This document shows, one piece after another, positions 16,194 to 26,030 of a stretch of DNA of 64,000 nt. The stretch is from positions 62,001 to 126,000 of the forward strand of contig NZ_LFQR01000042.1 of the NCBI RefSeq assembly GCF_001182895.1, given 5' to 3'. Source of the DNA: Frateuria defendens. GTDB lineage: Bacteria; Pseudomonadota; Gammaproteobacteria; Xanthomonadales; Rhodanobacteraceae. The number at the start of each line of letters is the position of its first letter. The stretch's first letter is position 1. The translations under genes and the position numbers were made by a program. The notes beneath the pieces are model-generated. The model saw only the letters and a list, made by a program, of their open reading frames with translations. It had not been told where the DNA came from and searched no databases.

Positions 16194-16215
16194 CTGAGCG
16201 TCGTCGCTAATCAGG
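16194..16215 (-). repeat. IS1595 terminal inverted repeat, right
   Basis: 22-bp end, reverse complement of 15145-15166 with one mismatch. It lies 69 bp upstream of the transposase start. Confidence 0.88.
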
Positions 16216-16276
16216 TCGCTGAATAATCAGATTGTGGAAGCCTCGATTCCGACAACGCACCGCCAAAGAAGGCTTG

Positions 16277-17716
16277 CTATGCCGCCGTGCCGCCCACCGT
16301 CATGCCGTCGATGCGCAGCGTCGGCTGGCCCACGCCCACCGGCACGCTCTGGCCGTCCTTGCCGCACACGCCGATGCCGGCGTCCAGCTCCAGGTCGTTG
16401 CCGATCATGGAGACGCGGTTGAGCACTTCCGGGCCGTTGCCGATCAGGGTGGCGCCCTTCACCGGCGCGGTGATCCTGCCGTCCTCGATCAGGTAGGCCT
16501 CGGAGGCGGAGAACACGAACTTGCCGTTGGTGATGTCCACCTGGCCGCCACCGAAGTTCACCGCGTACAGGCCCTTCTTCACCGAGCGGATGATCTCCTG
16601 CGGGTCGCGCTCGCCGGCGCGCATGTAGGTGTTGGTCATGCGCGGCATCGGCAGCTGGGCGAAGGATTCGCGGCGGCCGTTGCCGGTGGGCGCCATGCCC
16701 ATCAGGCGGGCGTTGAGCTTGTCCTGCATGTAGCCCCTGAGGATGCCGTCCTCGATCAGCACGGTGCACTCGCTGGGCGTACCCTCGTCGTCGATGCTGA
16801 GCGAGCCGCGGCGGCCCGGCAGGGTACCGTCGTCCACCACGGTGACGCCGGGCGCGGCCACGCGCTGGCCCAGGCGGCCGGCGAAGGCGGAGCTGCCCTT
16901 GCGGTTGAAGTCGCCCTCCAGGCCGTGGCCCACCGCCTCGTGCAGCAGCACGCCGGGCCAGCCGGGGGCGAGCACCACGGTCATGCTGCCGGCGGGCGCG
17001 TCCACCGCGTCGAGGTTGACCAGCGCCTGGCGCACCGCCTCGTCGGCAATGGCCTGGGCGCGGCCTTTCTCCATCAGCTCGCGGTAGCCGTAGCGGCCGC
17101 CGCCGCCGGCGTGGGCCTGCTCGCGGCGGCCGTTGGCCTCGGCGATCACCTGCACGGAGAGGCGCACCAGCGGGCGCACGTCGGCCGCCAGGGTGCCGTC
17201 GGAGGCGGCCACCAGCACGGTGTCGAGGGTGGCCGAGAGGCTCACCATCACCTGCTTGACGCGCGGGTCGCGGGCGCGCGTGTAGGCGTCCACCTCGCGC
17301 AGCAGGGCGATCTTGTCGGCGTTGGGCAGGCTCTCGATGGGGTCGAGCGCCGGATACAGCTGCGGCGCGCCGTGCAGCGCCAGCGGCTTGCCGGCGCCAT
17401 GGCCGCCCTGGGCGATCGCCCGCGCGGCGCGCGAGGCGTCCAGCAGCTGCGGCAACACGATCTCGTCGGAATAGGCGAAGCCGGTCTTCTCGCCGGCGAT
17501 GGCGCGCACGCCCACGCCCTGCTCGATCGAATGGCTGCCGTCCTTGACGATGCCCTCCTCCAGCAGCCACGACTCGCTGCGCGAATGCTGGAAGTAGAGG
17601 TCGGCGGCGTCGATCGACGGCCCCATCAGCTGGGCGAACACGCGGTCGAGATCGCCGGTGGCGAGGCCGCCGGGGACGAGCAGCTTGCGTTCGGCTTGGG
17701 TGATCAGGGCATCCAT
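16277..17716 (-). CDS. tldD: Zinc metalloprotease TldD
   Basis: Catalytic subunit of the TldD/PmbA (TldE) protease, partner of the pmbA product encoded 8 kb away. The 479-residue protein has the HExxxH zinc motif HEAVGH at 259-264 and the third-ligand region near [10 protein letters not shown]-like sequence at the C-terminus ([20 protein letters not shown]). It ends rng-yhdP-tldD, the conserved gammaproteobacterial order. The stop lies only 61 bp from the IS1595 end, so the island arrived just downstream without damaging the gene. Confidence 0.96.
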   Translation of the reverse strand: MDALITQAERKLLVPGGLATGDLDRVFAQLMGPSIDAADLYFQHSRSESWLLEEGIVKDGSHSIEQGVGVRAIAGEKTGFAYSDEIVLPQLLDASRAARAIAQGGHGAGKPLALHGAPQLYPALDPIESLPNADKIALLREVDAYTRARDPRVKQVMVSLSATLDTVLVAASDGTLAADVRPLVRLSVQVIAEANGRREQAHAGGGGRYGYRELMEKGRAQAIADEAVRQALVNLDAVDAPAGSMTVVLAPGWPGVLLHEAVGHGLEGDFNRKGSSAFAGRLGQRVAAPGVTVVDDGTLPGRRGSLSIDDEGTPSECTVLIEDGILRGYMQDKLNARLMGMAPTGNGRRESFAQLPMPRMTNTYMRAGERDPQEIIRSVKKGLYAVNFGGGQVDITNGKFVFSASEAYLIEDGRITAPVKGATLIGNGPEVLNRVSMIGNDLELDAGIGVCGKDGQSVPVGVGQPTLRIDGMTVGGTAA

Positions 17717-17762
17717 CGGTTCGGGTCGGCTCGGGTGACAAGTTGAAAAGGTGGGGACGCGC

Positions 17763-17788
17763 GGCCCGGCTTTAAAGCGGGCCGGGCC
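17763..17788 (-). terminator. GC-rich hairpin directly after the yhdP stop
   Basis: An 8-bp stem (GGCCCGGC/GCCGGGCC) with a 10-nt loop, in the 73-bp gap between yhdP and tldD. It has no T-tract, so it may be an attenuator or mRNA-stabilising hairpin rather than a full terminator. Confidence 0.35.
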
Positions 17789-17789
17789 G

Positions 17790-20700
17790 TCAGCGTCCCG
17801 GCTTGGCCGGGGCCGGCGTGGAGGCGCCCGGGGCCGGGATCGGCGCGGCGGGCATCCCGTCGCGCTTGTCCAGCGGCGTCATCACCGGCTTTTCCCAGCT
17901 GCCGGTGATGGTATAGCGGAAATAGCGCGAGCCGAGGGCGCGGTTGAGGCCGTGGCCGAGCAGCCCCTGCACCGCCAGGCCCGCGGCGGCGCCCACCGGG
18001 CCGGCCACCACCGCACCGACGATGGGCAGGCTGCTGCCCACGTGCGGCACCACCAGCAGCTGCTGGTCGTAGTCGCGCGCGCGCAGGCCGGTGCGGCCCT
18101 TGACGGTGATGTCGGCGGCGGGGCCGCGGATCTTCAGGTCGTCGGTCCAGGCGTTGCCGTTGCCCAGACGGAACTTGCCGGTGATGGCGTCGAAGGCCAG
18201 GCCCTTGCCGAACACGTCGCCGAAATCCAGCGTCATGCGGCGCGGCAGCTCGCCGATGGAAATCAGGCCGAACAGCCGCCCCACCCCGGGCGCCACCTCG
18301 AGGATGCGCCCGTTGCTGACGTCGATGTCGAGCGTGCCGTCCATGCCGGCCAGGTCCAGCGACGAGGGCGCGCCCGGCCAGCTGGCGTCGAGGCGCACGC
18401 GGGTCTTGCCGCCCTCGAACACACCCTGGAAGCCGAGCGCGTCGAACATGCGGCCGAGGCTGTCGGCGGCGAAGTCCATGCGCAAATGGGTATGGCTGTT
18501 GGCGGCGGTGCCGTTCCAGTCGCCGGTGGCGTTGATCTGCACCTGCCGCGAGAGCGCGCGCAACTGGTCGAGGTGCATGCCCTCGGCGGTGGGCCAGGTC
18601 TCCACGCGCGCCTCGCCCAGCTTGGCCTCGCCGAAGCGCAGGTCCGCCACCCACAGGTGGAACGGCGGCAGCTCCGAGGGCGTGATGCCGGTGGCCGCCG
18701 GATCGGCCGGCGGCGTGCCGGGCGCGGCGCCCGTGCTCGCGGCGGCCGGCACCGCGCCGGTTTTGTCCTTGGCGGGCGTGCCGCCCTTGTCTTTGGCCGC
18801 CGTGGCGGACGATGCGGCCGCGTCGTCGCGCGGCCAGTACAGCCGCTGCAGGCGGGCGGTGACGCCGCGCCGGCGCAGGTCCTGCGCGGGCACGTCGAAG
18901 TGGCCGGCCAGTGCCGGGCTGTCCGCGTCGATGGCGAGCACGTCGGTCTTGGGCACGACCTGCATGCGCAGGTCGGGGAAGTCGCGGTTGAACACCTGCG
19001 CCTGGGCCGCGCGCACGTCCACGCTCTCCAGCCCCGGGCCGCTGCCGGAGGAGGCGCCGGCCACCGCCTGCTGCACCCAGCCGCTCACGTCCATGCGCGC
19101 CGCCTCGCCGCGGATGCGCAGCCCCTTCTCCGGCAAGGCATCGGGCGGCCGGGTGCCGAAGGCCAGCGTGCCGGCCAGCGGCTTGCCGTCGTCGGTGGGC
19201 AGGCGCAGGCGCCCCTGCAGCACCTGGCCGAGCGAGAGCTGCAGCGCACTGCCGCTCACCGGCAGGCCGAAACTCAGGCGCAGCGGCAGCGTCGCTGCCG
19301 CCGGCTTGGCCAGCGGCACCGGCAGGTTGAGCGCGGTGCCGGCGAGGTCGGATTCGACCGAGAGCGTCTGCGTCCAGTCCTGGCCGCTGCCGGCGCGAGC
19401 GATGTCGAAGCCGAAGGTGAAGGCGCTGCGCCCGCTGGAGAGCGGCTTGAGCCAATCCAGTTCGGGCACGTTCTCGATCACCTCCGGCACGCTGTAGCTG
19501 CCGGCCAGCCGCGCGGACAGCATGGTGTCCGGCCGGCCGGTGGCGTCGGCGATGTCCATGGTCAGGCTGGAAGGCTGGCCGTGGAAGCCGGCCTGGAGCG
19601 GCCCGATGTGCACCCCGCGCGCGGTGAACTGCAGCGGGCCGTCGAGCTTGTCCAGCTTGAGCCGCCATGCCGGCGCGTCGAGGTCGGCCTGCTTGAGCTG
19701 GGCGTGGCCTTCGAGCGCCAGCGCGTTCATGTCCGCCACCGGCAGCGAGAGGTGGAAGTCGAAATGGCCGCTGCCGCCGAGCCGGAGCTTGTCGAGCACG
19801 TCCGCCTGGCGGCTGGCGATCGGGCTCTTGCGCACGAAGTCGAGCAGGCTGGCGCCGCTGCCGCTGCCCTGCACGCCGAGGTCGAGCACGGTGTGGGCGA
19901 AATCCGGGATCGCCGCCGTCGCATGCTCCACGCGGTTGCCCAGCGACTGCCCCGCCGTAGCCTCCACCTGCATGCCGTTGTCGACGAAGTAGGCCACCGC
20001 GCCGACGCCGTCGGCGCGCGGCCAGTCCTTGCCGTACTGGAGGCTCAGGTCCTTCAGTTCCGCGCGCGCCTCGAAGCGCCCCTCGTTGTGCCGGAACGGC
20101 CAGTCGTTGAGGCTGCCGCGCACCAGCACGTCGCCGGCCGTGACCTGGCCGGCGACCAGGGCCTGGTCGAGCCAATTCACCGCCGCGGCCGACATCGAGT
20201 CCACCGGCCAGAACAGCTTGGCCGCGGTCACGTCGGCATGGTCCAGGTGCGCGTAGAGGTCGAGGAACGGCCGCCCGCCCGCGTCGGGCAAGGCGACCTC
20301 GCCGCGGGCTTCGCCGCCGTAGCCCTCGCCCTCGAATGCCAGCGCATCGGTGCCCAGGTGCCAGGCGCCGTCGTCGGCGTCGTGCCAGGCGGCAAGCTCG
20401 CCACCCAGCCGGCTGAGCGCGAACGGCTTGCGGAAGGTATGCGGCATGGACAACACGGTGGACTGCCCGGGCAGCGACAGCGACAGCGCCTCGCCATCGC
20501 CGCGCAGCTCGCCGCGCAGGCCGGCGAGCCCGGGCAGCTTGCCCACCGCGTCGATGCCCAGGCTGCTGAAATCGAAGCCGGCCTGCTCCAGGCCGGCGCC
20601 GCGGCTCCATTGCAGGCTGCCCTGCTCCAGCACGCCGTGCGGATGCCCGCCACCCAGCCATTGCGCCAGCGCCGGCGGCAGCCCCGGCTTGAGCGCCAGC

Positions 20701-21737
20701 CAGCCCAGCAGCGGCGAAAGCTGCAACTGCCGCACGGCGAGGTCGACGCGCATCTGCGCCGTGCCCGGCCGCTGCAGCACGAAGGCCGCAGCGCCGCCGT
20801 CGTCGTCCAGCCAGCGCGCGTCGTAGCCGTCGGCGGTCCGCTGCAGGGCGGCCACGCCGTGCACGCCGGGCACCGCGACCGTGGCCGAGGGGCTCTTCAC
20901 TTCCAGCGCCGACAGGTCCGCCTGCAGCGTGGCGCGCACCACCTGCGCGTGGCGCCAGTCCAGCCACACGGCGAGGTTGCCGCGGCCGCCGCGGGCGCTG
21001 TAGCCATCCAGTTCGACGTCGCCGAGCAGGCCGTGCAGGTCCATCGCGTCGCCGGCCAGCCACAGCCGCCCGGCGCTGCCGTCCTCCTGGAAGCTGCCGG
21101 CGCCGTGCCACACGCCGCTGGCGCCCTCGCGGCGCAGCACCGCACCCACGCGGATGCGCCGGCCCTGGTGGCTCAGGCGCAGCTGGTCGACGCGCAGGCT
21201 GTAGTGGTGGCCGGCGCCCTCGTCGTCCACTTCCAGTTGCAGGTCGTCCAGCCGCAGGCCGACCGAGAGCGAGCCCAACGAGAGGTTCTGCCGCTCGCCG
21301 CCGCCCTCGACCCGGCCGATGCCGTCGATGTGCCAGCGCGCCTCGCGGTCGCGGCGCAGGTCCAGCCGCAGCCCCTGCACGCGCAGGTTGATGAGGTGCC
21401 GCGAGGGCAGCAGCCAGCCGCCGAGGTCGAACTGCAGTTCGGTCTGCGGCAGGCGCAGCGCGCTGCCGCCGGCGGGGCCGGCGCCGATCACCACCTCGCG
21501 CATCACGAACAGCGGGCCGGACGGGCGCCAGCGCCCTTCCATCGTGGTGAAGCTCACCGGCCGCTGGATGCGCGCGCCGAGCTGCGCGGCCACCCATTGC
21601 GGATGGCGCGCCACCAGCGGTAGCAAGAGCTGCGCCAGCGCCACCAGCACGGCAAACACCACCAGCGTCACGCCGAGCGTCCAGCCGAGCGCGACCATCA
21701 GGCGACGCAGGGACGGTCGCCGCCACGGCATCACCAC
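17790..21737 (-). CDS. yhdP: AsmA-like envelope protein YhdP (TIGR02099)
   Basis: 1315 residues. One N-terminal membrane anchor (about 17-40, [21 protein letters not shown]) is followed by a very long periplasmic beta-rich AsmA/DUF3971 region. YhdP is one of the bridge-like proteins (with TamB and YdbH) that move phospholipids to the outer membrane in E. coli. The C-terminal AsmA-like block ([29 protein letters not shown]) is typical. An alanine/proline/lysine-rich low-complexity insert (around residue 975-1020) and a Pro-Ala-rich tail are local peculiarities. It lies between rng and tldD as in E. coli. Confidence 0.93.
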   Translation of the reverse strand: MVMPWRRPSLRRLMVALGWTLGVTLVVFAVLVALAQLLLPLVARHPQWVAAQLGARIQRPVSFTTMEGRWRPSGPLFVMREVVIGAGPAGGSALRLPQTELQFDLGGWLLPSRHLINLRVQGLRLDLRRDREARWHIDGIGRVEGGGERQNLSLGSLSVGLRLDDLQLEVDDEGAGHHYSLRVDQLRLSHQGRRIRVGAVLRREGASGVWHGAGSFQEDGSAGRLWLAGDAMDLHGLLGDVELDGYSARGGRGNLAVWLDWRHAQVVRATLQADLSALEVKSPSATVAVPGVHGVAALQRTADGYDARWLDDDGGAAAFVLQRPGTAQMRVDLAVRQLQLSPLLGWLALKPGLPPALAQWLGGGHPHGVLEQGSLQWSRGAGLEQAGFDFSSLGIDAVGKLPGLAGLRGELRGDGEALSLSLPGQSTVLSMPHTFRKPFALSRLGGELAAWHDADDGAWHLGTDALAFEGEGYGGEARGEVALPDAGGRPFLDLYAHLDHADVTAAKLFWPVDSMSAAAVNWLDQALVAGQVTAGDVLVRGSLNDWPFRHNEGRFEARAELKDLSLQYGKDWPRADGVGAVAYFVDNGMQVEATAGQSLGNRVEHATAAIPDFAHTVLDLGVQGSGSGASLLDFVRKSPIASRQADVLDKLRLGGSGHFDFHLSLPVADMNALALEGHAQLKQADLDAPAWRLKLDKLDGPLQFTARGVHIGPLQAGFHGQPSSLTMDIADATGRPDTMLSARLAGSYSVPEVIENVPELDWLKPLSSGRSAFTFGFDIARAGSGQDWTQTLSVESDLAGTALNLPVPLAKPAAATLPLRLSFGLPVSGSALQLSLGQVLQGRLRLPTDDGKPLAGTLAFGTRPPDALPEKGLRIRGEAARMDVSGWVQQAVAGASSGSGPGLESVDVRAAQAQVFNRDFPDLRMQVVPKTDVLAIDADSPALAGHFDVPAQDLRRRGVTARLQRLYWPRDDAAASSATAAKDKGGTPAKDKTGAVPAAASTGAAPGTPPADPAATGITPSELPPFHLWVADLRFGEAKLGEARVETWPTAEGMHLDQLRALSRQVQINATGDWNGTAANSHTHLRMDFAADSLGRMFDALGFQGVFEGGKTRVRLDASWPGAPSSLDLAGMDGTLDIDVSNGRILEVAPGVGRLFGLISIGELPRRMTLDFGDVFGKGLAFDAITGKFRLGNGNAWTDDLKIRGPAADITVKGRTGLRARDYDQQLLVVPHVGSSLPIVGAVVAGPVGAAAGLAVQGLLGHGLNRALGSRYFRYTITGSWEKPVMTPLDKRDGMPAAPIPAPGASTPAPAKPGR

Positions 21738-21758
21738 GGGCCGTCCAGCGCGCCCGCG

Positions 21759-23231
21759 TTACAGCAGCACCACATCGAACTGTTCCTGCGAATAATGCTC
21801 TTCGGCCTGGAAGCGTATGCTTTTGGAGATGAACTCTTCCAGTTCGGCCACGGCGGTGGACTCCTCCTCCAGGATGCGTCCGACCACTTTCGGGCTGGCC
21901 ATCACCAGCAGCTTCTCCGCATTGAACTGGCGCACCGCGCGGGTGATCTCGCGGAAGATCTCGTAGGTCACCGTCTCGGCCGTCTTCAGCGTGCCGCGGC
22001 CCGAGCAGGCCGGGCACGGCTCGCACAGCTGGCGCTCCAGGCTCTCGGTGGTGCGCTTGCGCGTCATCTCCACCAGGCCCAACTGGGACATGGGGTACAC
22101 CGTGGTCTTGGCGTGGTCGCGCAGCAGGCCCTTCTCCAGCATGCGAATCACCTGGCGGCGGTGCTCCTCGTCGGTCATGTCGATGAAGTCGATGATCACG
22201 ATGCCGCCGAGGTTGCGCAGCCGCAGCTGCCGCGCCGCCGCCTGCGCCGCCTCCAGGTTGGTGCGGTAGACGGTTTCCTCCAGGTTGCGCGAGCCCAGGT
22301 AGCCGCCGGTGTTGACGTCGATGGTGGTCATCGCCTCGGTCTGGTCGACGATGAGGTAGCCGCCGGATTTCAGCGGCACTTCCTTCTTCAGCGCGCGCTG
22401 GATCTCGTCCTCGGCGCCGTAGAGGTCGAAGATGGGGCGCTCGCCGGCGTAGTGCTCCACGCGATCGTCCAGGTTCGGCATGAACTTGTGCACGAACTTG
22501 ACCACCTTCTCGAACACCTCGTAGGAGTCCACCCGCACCTTCTCGATGTCCTCGTTGAGCATGTCGCGCAGGCTGCGCAGCGGCAGCGAGAGTTCCTCGT
22601 ACACGCGCTCGCCCACCTTGGCCTTGGCGATGTTCTCCTGCACCACGCGCCATACCTTGCCGAGGTAGGTCACGTCGAAGGCCAGCGACTCGGCCGACTG
22701 CCCCTCCGCGTTGGTGCGCACGATGTAGCCCAGCGGGTTCTCGCCGATCAGCGCGCCCAGCACCTCCTTCAGCCGCGCGCGCTCGGCCTCCTCGTCGATG
22801 CGCGCGGAGATGCCCAGCGTCTTCGCGTGCGGCAGCAGCACCAGGTAGCGCGAGGGAATCGACAGGTGGGTGGAAAGGCGCGCGCCCTTGGTGCCGATGG
22901 GGTCCTTCACCACCTGCACCACGATCTCCTGGCCCTCGTGCACCAGTTCGCTGATCGAGGGCGCGTGGCCGCCGACCGGCGGCTCCACGCCCTCGGCCAG
23001 CGGCGGGCGCACGATGTCGGAGGCGTGCAGGAAGGCCGCGCGCTCCAGGCCGATGTCCACGAACACCGCCTGCATGCCCGGCATCACCCGCTGCACGCGG
23101 CCCTTGTAGACGTTGCCGACGTAGCCGCGGCGCGAGGCGCGCTCCACGTGCACTTCCTGCAGCATGCCGTTCTCGACGACGCCGACCCGGGTCTCGCGCG
23201 GGGTCACATTGATCAGGATCTCTTCGCTCAC
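21759..23231 (-). CDS. rng: Ribonuclease G
   Basis: Endoribonuclease that matures the 5' end of 16S rRNA and degrades some mRNAs. The 490-residue protein is full length: start MSEEILINVTPRETRVGVVE, an S1 domain at about 35-125 (RGYVGNVYKGRVQRVMPGMQAVFVDIG), the DNase I-like catalytic domain with TTIDVNTGGYLGSR and IVIIDFIDM, and the Zn-link CEPCPACSGRG. It is followed 21 bp later by yhdP. Confidence 0.97.
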   Translation of the reverse strand: MSEEILINVTPRETRVGVVENGMLQEVHVERASRRGYVGNVYKGRVQRVMPGMQAVFVDIGLERAAFLHASDIVRPPLAEGVEPPVGGHAPSISELVHEGQEIVVQVVKDPIGTKGARLSTHLSIPSRYLVLLPHAKTLGISARIDEEAERARLKEVLGALIGENPLGYIVRTNAEGQSAESLAFDVTYLGKVWRVVQENIAKAKVGERVYEELSLPLRSLRDMLNEDIEKVRVDSYEVFEKVVKFVHKFMPNLDDRVEHYAGERPIFDLYGAEDEIQRALKKEVPLKSGGYLIVDQTEAMTTIDVNTGGYLGSRNLEETVYRTNLEAAQAAARQLRLRNLGGIVIIDFIDMTDEEHRRQVIRMLEKGLLRDHAKTTVYPMSQLGLVEMTRKRTTESLERQLCEPCPACSGRGTLKTAETVTYEIFREITRAVRQFNAEKLLVMASPKVVGRILEEESTAVAELEEFISKSIRFQAEEHYSQEQFDVVLL

Positions 23232-23255
23232 CGGCGTTCCCTAAGTTAGGCAATC

Positions 23256-23285
23256 TTTATAGCGGCTGGGCGCGCGGACTGTCGA
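23256..23285 (-). promoter_or_regulatory. Candidate promoter of rng-yhdP-tldD
   Basis: On the minus strand TCGACA (23280-23285), an 18-bp spacer and TATAAA (23256-23261) lie 25 bp before the rng start, the only AT-rich spot in this gap. Confidence 0.4.
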
Positions 23286-23388
23286 TGCGCGGCGCACAGC
23301 GGCACGGCGCCGGATCCGGCCCAAGCCGTTCTGCCGCAAGGGTTCCGCGCGTGCCCCGCGCGGGCGGGCGATCGCTTAAAGTGTGCGC

Positions 23389-24075
23389 ATGAATGCCACG
23401 CCCACCCTGCTCGCCTGGAGCGGCGGCAAGGACTGCCTGATGGCGCTGGCGCGGCTGCGCGCCGACCCGCGCTGGCACGTCGCCGGCCTGCTCACCACCG
23501 TCAACCGCACCCATGCGCGCATCGCCATGCACGGTATTCGCCGCGACGTGCTCGAAGCCCAGGCCGCCGCGCTCGGCCTGCCGCTGCTGGAGGTCGAACT
23601 GGAGTGGCCCGGCAGCAACGACGCCTACGAGGCCGCCCACGCCGCCGCGCTGGCCCGGGCGCAGCGGCGCTGGCCGGGCCTGTGCCACTGTGCCTTCGGC
23701 GACCTGTTCCTGGAGGACGTGCGCGCCTACCGCGAGCGCCAGCTCGCCCGCGAAGGTTGGGAGGGCGTGTACCCGCTGTGGGGCGAGGACACCGCCGCGC
23801 TGGCGCGCCGCTTCGTCGCCGAGGGCCACCGCGCGGTGCTGTGCTGCGTGGACACCGAGCAGCTCGACGCCGCCTTCAGTGGCCGCGCGTTCGACGCCGC
23901 GCTGCTCGACGCCCTGCCTGCCGGCGTCGACCCCTGCGGCGAGCGCGGCGAGTTCCACACGCTGAGCCATGCCGGGCCGCTGTTCCGCACGCCGCTCGCC
24001 CTGCGCCGCGGCGAATCGGTGCTGCGCGAGGGCCGTTTCCAGTACACCGATTTCCTGCTCGACGATGCCGCCTGA
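23389..24075 (+). CDS. ATP-PPi family ligase, diphthine-ammonia ligase-like (adenine nucleotide alpha-hydrolase)
   Basis: 228 residues of the ATP_bind_4/MJ0570 (TIGR00290) family. The PP-loop motif SGGKD is at 11-15 and the family's C-terminal motif reads CGERGEFHTLSH. In eukaryotes and archaea the homologue (Dph6) amidates diphthine on EF-2; bacteria lack diphthamide, so the bacterial substrate is unknown. A GTG at 23383 is an alternative start two codons earlier. The next gene overlaps its end by 11 bp. Confidence 0.85.
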   Translation: MNATPTLLAWSGGKDCLMALARLRADPRWHVAGLLTTVNRTHARIAMHGIRRDVLEAQAAALGLPLLEVELEWPGSNDAYEAAHAAALARAQRRWPGLCHCAFGDLFLEDVRAYRERQLAREGWEGVYPLWGEDTAALARRFVAEGHRAVLCCVDTEQLDAAFSGRAFDAALLDALPAGVDPCGERGEFHTLSHAGPLFRTPLALRRGESVLREGRFQYTDFLLDDAA

Positions 24076-24595
24076 AGCCGCGACACCGATCCTCCCCGAC
24101 GTGCTGCAACCGGGCCTGGCGCTGGTGTTCTGCGGCACCGCGGCCGGCAAACGCTCCGCCGCCGAGGGCGCCTACTACGCCCACCCCGGCAACCTGTTCT
24201 GGCGCGCGCTGGCCGAGACCGGCCTCACCCCGCGCCGCTTCGCGCCCGCCGAATACCCGCTGCTGCCCGGCCTGGGCATCGGCCTCACCGACGTCGCCAA
24301 GCGCCACAGCGGCAACGACGACGAGCTGCCGCGCGATGCTTTCGACGCTCCCGCGCTGCAGGCCAAGATCGCGCGCCATGCCCCGCGCCTGCTCGCCTTC
24401 ACCAGCAAGAACGCCGCCCGCGCCGCGCTGGGCCGCGCGGTCCACTACGGCCTGCAGGCCGAGCGCCTGGGTGCGACGCAGTTGTTCGTGCTGCCTTCGC
24501 CGTCCGGGCAGGCGCGCGGGCGCTGGGACCTCGCGCCGTGGCAGCGCCTGGCGGCGCTTTACCGGCACGAGCGCGGACCCACGCCGGGCGGCTGA
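24065..24595 (+). CDS. mug: Mug/TDG-type DNA glycosylase with altered active-site motif
   Basis: 176 residues of the mismatch-specific uracil/thymine DNA glycosylase family. The fold marks are the AHPGNLFWRAL segment (about 39-49) and LGIGLTDVAKR. The first active-site motif, GINPG in E. coli Mug, is GTAAG here (24-28), so the water-activating asparagine is missing; the second motif (NPSG) is SPSG (145-148 region). Either this is a sub-family with another chemistry or substrate, or it is catalytically weak. Starts 11 bp inside the preceding gene, hence probably cotranslated with it. Confidence 0.8.
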   Translation: MPPEAATPILPDVLQPGLALVFCGTAAGKRSAAEGAYYAHPGNLFWRALAETGLTPRRFAPAEYPLLPGLGIGLTDVAKRHSGNDDELPRDAFDAPALQAKIARHAPRLLAFTSKNAARAALGRAVHYGLQAERLGATQLFVLPSPSGQARGRWDLAPWQRLAALYRHERGPTPGG

Positions 24596-24610
24596 ATACG
24601 CCGCCTCCGA

Positions 24611-25438
24611 TCAGCACGCCCCGCCGGCGCAACAGGGCGCGCGCACGCCGGCCGGTGCGGCTGGCCTCGCATCGTCGGCATCGCCGGCGGCAGCGACCGA
24701 TTCCACCACCGGCGTGGCAGTCGCCTCGGTCGTCGCGTCCGCCGCCAGCGCGTGCGCCGCAGCCGCCTCCTTGCGCTCGCTGTAGCGATCGACTAGGTAG
24801 TCACGGCGGTCGCGCAGCAGCAGGGTGAACTTGACCAGCTCCTCCATCACGTCCACCACGCGGTCGTAGAAGGGCGAGGGCTTCATGCGCCCGTCCTCGC
24901 CGAACTCCTGCCACGCCTTGGCCACCGAGGACTGGTTGGGGATCGTCACCATGCGCATCCAGCGCCCGAGCACGCGCAGCGTGTTGACCACGTTGAAGGA
25001 CTGCGAGCCGCCGCAGACCTGCATCACCGCCAGCGTGCGGCCCTGGGTGGGGCGCACGCTGCCGTCCTCCAGCGGCAGCCAGTCGATCTGGTTCTTGAAC
25101 ACGCCGGTCACCGCGCCGTGCCGCTCCGGGCTCACCCACACCTGCCCTTCGGACCACCGCGACAGCGCGCGCAGCTCCTGCACCTTCGGATGGCTGGCCG
25201 GCACGCTGTCGAGCAGCGGCAGGCCGTGCGGATCGAACACCCGCGTCTCGGCGCCCAGCCGGCGCAGGATGCGCTCGGCCTCCAGCGCCAGCTTGCGGCT
25301 GAAGGACGGCGGCCGCAGCGAACCGTACAGCAGCAGGATGCGCGGCGGATGGCCGCCGCTCGCAGGGCGCTCCAGCCTGGCGAGGCTGGGCGCGTCCAGC
25401 AGGTCGGCGGCGAGATTGGGCAGGTCGGGGTGGGGCAT
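24611..25438 (-). CDS. arsH: ArsH, NADPH-dependent FMN reductase for organoarsenicals, with Cys-rich tail
   Basis: 275 residues. The flavodoxin-like fold shows the FMN phosphate loop [15 protein letters not shown] (about 35-49) and the ArsH-specific [20 protein letters not shown]. ArsH oxidises trivalent organoarsenicals and confers resistance to them. The conserved domain ends near residue 230; an Ala-rich extension follows, ending APCCAGGAC with three cysteines, which could bind As(III). It diverges from arsC-acr3-arsR across a 73-bp control region. Confidence 0.92.
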   Translation of the reverse strand: MPHPDLPNLAADLLDAPSLARLERPASGGHPPRILLLYGSLRPPSFSRKLALEAERILRRLGAETRVFDPHGLPLLDSVPASHPKVQELRALSRWSEGQVWVSPERHGAVTGVFKNQIDWLPLEDGSVRPTQGRTLAVMQVCGGSQSFNVVNTLRVLGRWMRMVTIPNQSSVAKAWQEFGEDGRMKPSPFYDRVVDVMEELVKFTLLLRDRRDYLVDRYSERKEAAAAHALAADATTEATATPVVESVAAAGDADDARPAAPAGVRAPCCAGGAC

Positions 25439-25458
25439 GGCGAATCCCGTTGCGGCGG

Positions 25459-25488
25459 TCGAATAATTCGACCATTATGGAAATATGG
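25459..25488. promoter_or_regulatory. Putative ArsR operator between arsH and arsC
   Basis: TCGAATAATTCGA (25459-25471) is a perfect odd palindrome, followed at once by CCATTATGG (25472-25480), also palindromic, then AAATATGG. The ATTCG/ATATGG words and AT-richness are like known ArsR sites, and the position covers both divergent promoters. Confidence 0.5.
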
Positions 25489-25511
25489 AAGTCAACCATC
25501 GGACATCGCCC

Positions 25512-26030
25512 ATGCCTCCCTGCCGCATCCTCTTCGTCTGCACCGGCAATTCGGCCCGCAGCATCCTTTCCGAGGCCACGCTCAACCATCTCGGCCACGG
25601 CCGCTTCGAGGCCCACAGCGCCGGCAGCCGCCCCACCGGCCGGGTGAACCCCCACGCGCTGGCGACGCTGGCGGCCGCGGGCATCCCCACCGAAGGCCTG
25701 TCGAGCAAGTCCTGGGACCGCTTCACCGAAGGCAGCGGGACACCGCTGGACATCGTCGTCACCGTCTGCGACAGCGCCGCCAGCGAACCGTGCCCGGTGC
25801 TGTTCGGCGACTTCGTGCGCAGCCACTGGGGCCTGCCTGACCCGGCGGCCGCGACCGGCGACGCGGCGGCGATCGACGCCACGTTCCGGCAGGCCCACGC
25901 GCTGATCACGCGCCGCCTGCAGGCGCTGCTGGCGCTGCCGGTCGAGCGCATGCCGAAGGACGCCTTGCGGCGCGCGCTGGACGAGATCGGCACCCTCGGC
26001 GCCGGCGACAACGACGCGAAGCCGGCATGA
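25512..26030 (+). CDS. arsC: Arsenate reductase, thioredoxin-coupled (LMW phosphatase type)
   Basis: Reduces arsenate to arsenite for export by the next gene. 172 residues with the phosphatase-type P-loop CTGNSARS (C10 to R16) and the redox pair C86 and C94 in VCDSAASEPCP, the three-cysteine relay of thioredoxin-linked ArsC. An in-frame ATG at 25485 lies inside the operator region, so the ATG at 25512 is preferred. The stop overlaps the acr3 start (ATGA). Confidence 0.93.
   Translation: MPPCRILFVCTGNSARSILSEATLNHLGHGRFEAHSAGSRPTGRVNPHALATLAAAGIPTEGLSSKSWDRFTEGSGTPLDIVVTVCDSAASEPCPVLFGDFVRSHWGLPDPAAATGDAAAIDATFRQAHALITRRLQALLALPVERMPKDALRRALDEIGTLGAGDNDAKPA

Larger units (their letters stand above)
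15145..16215. mobile_element. IS1595-family insertion sequence (ISXO2-like), complete
   Basis: About 1.07 kb with one transposase gene. Terminal inverted repeats of 22 bp (15145-15166 and 16194-16215) match at 21 positions, both built on TTAGCGACGACGCTCAG. IS1595 elements normally leave 8-bp target duplications; I see none (TAACTAGT on the left, TCGCTGAA on the right), so the flanks may have recombined. The element is the right boundary of the island, 61 bp before the tldD stop. Confidence 0.9.
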
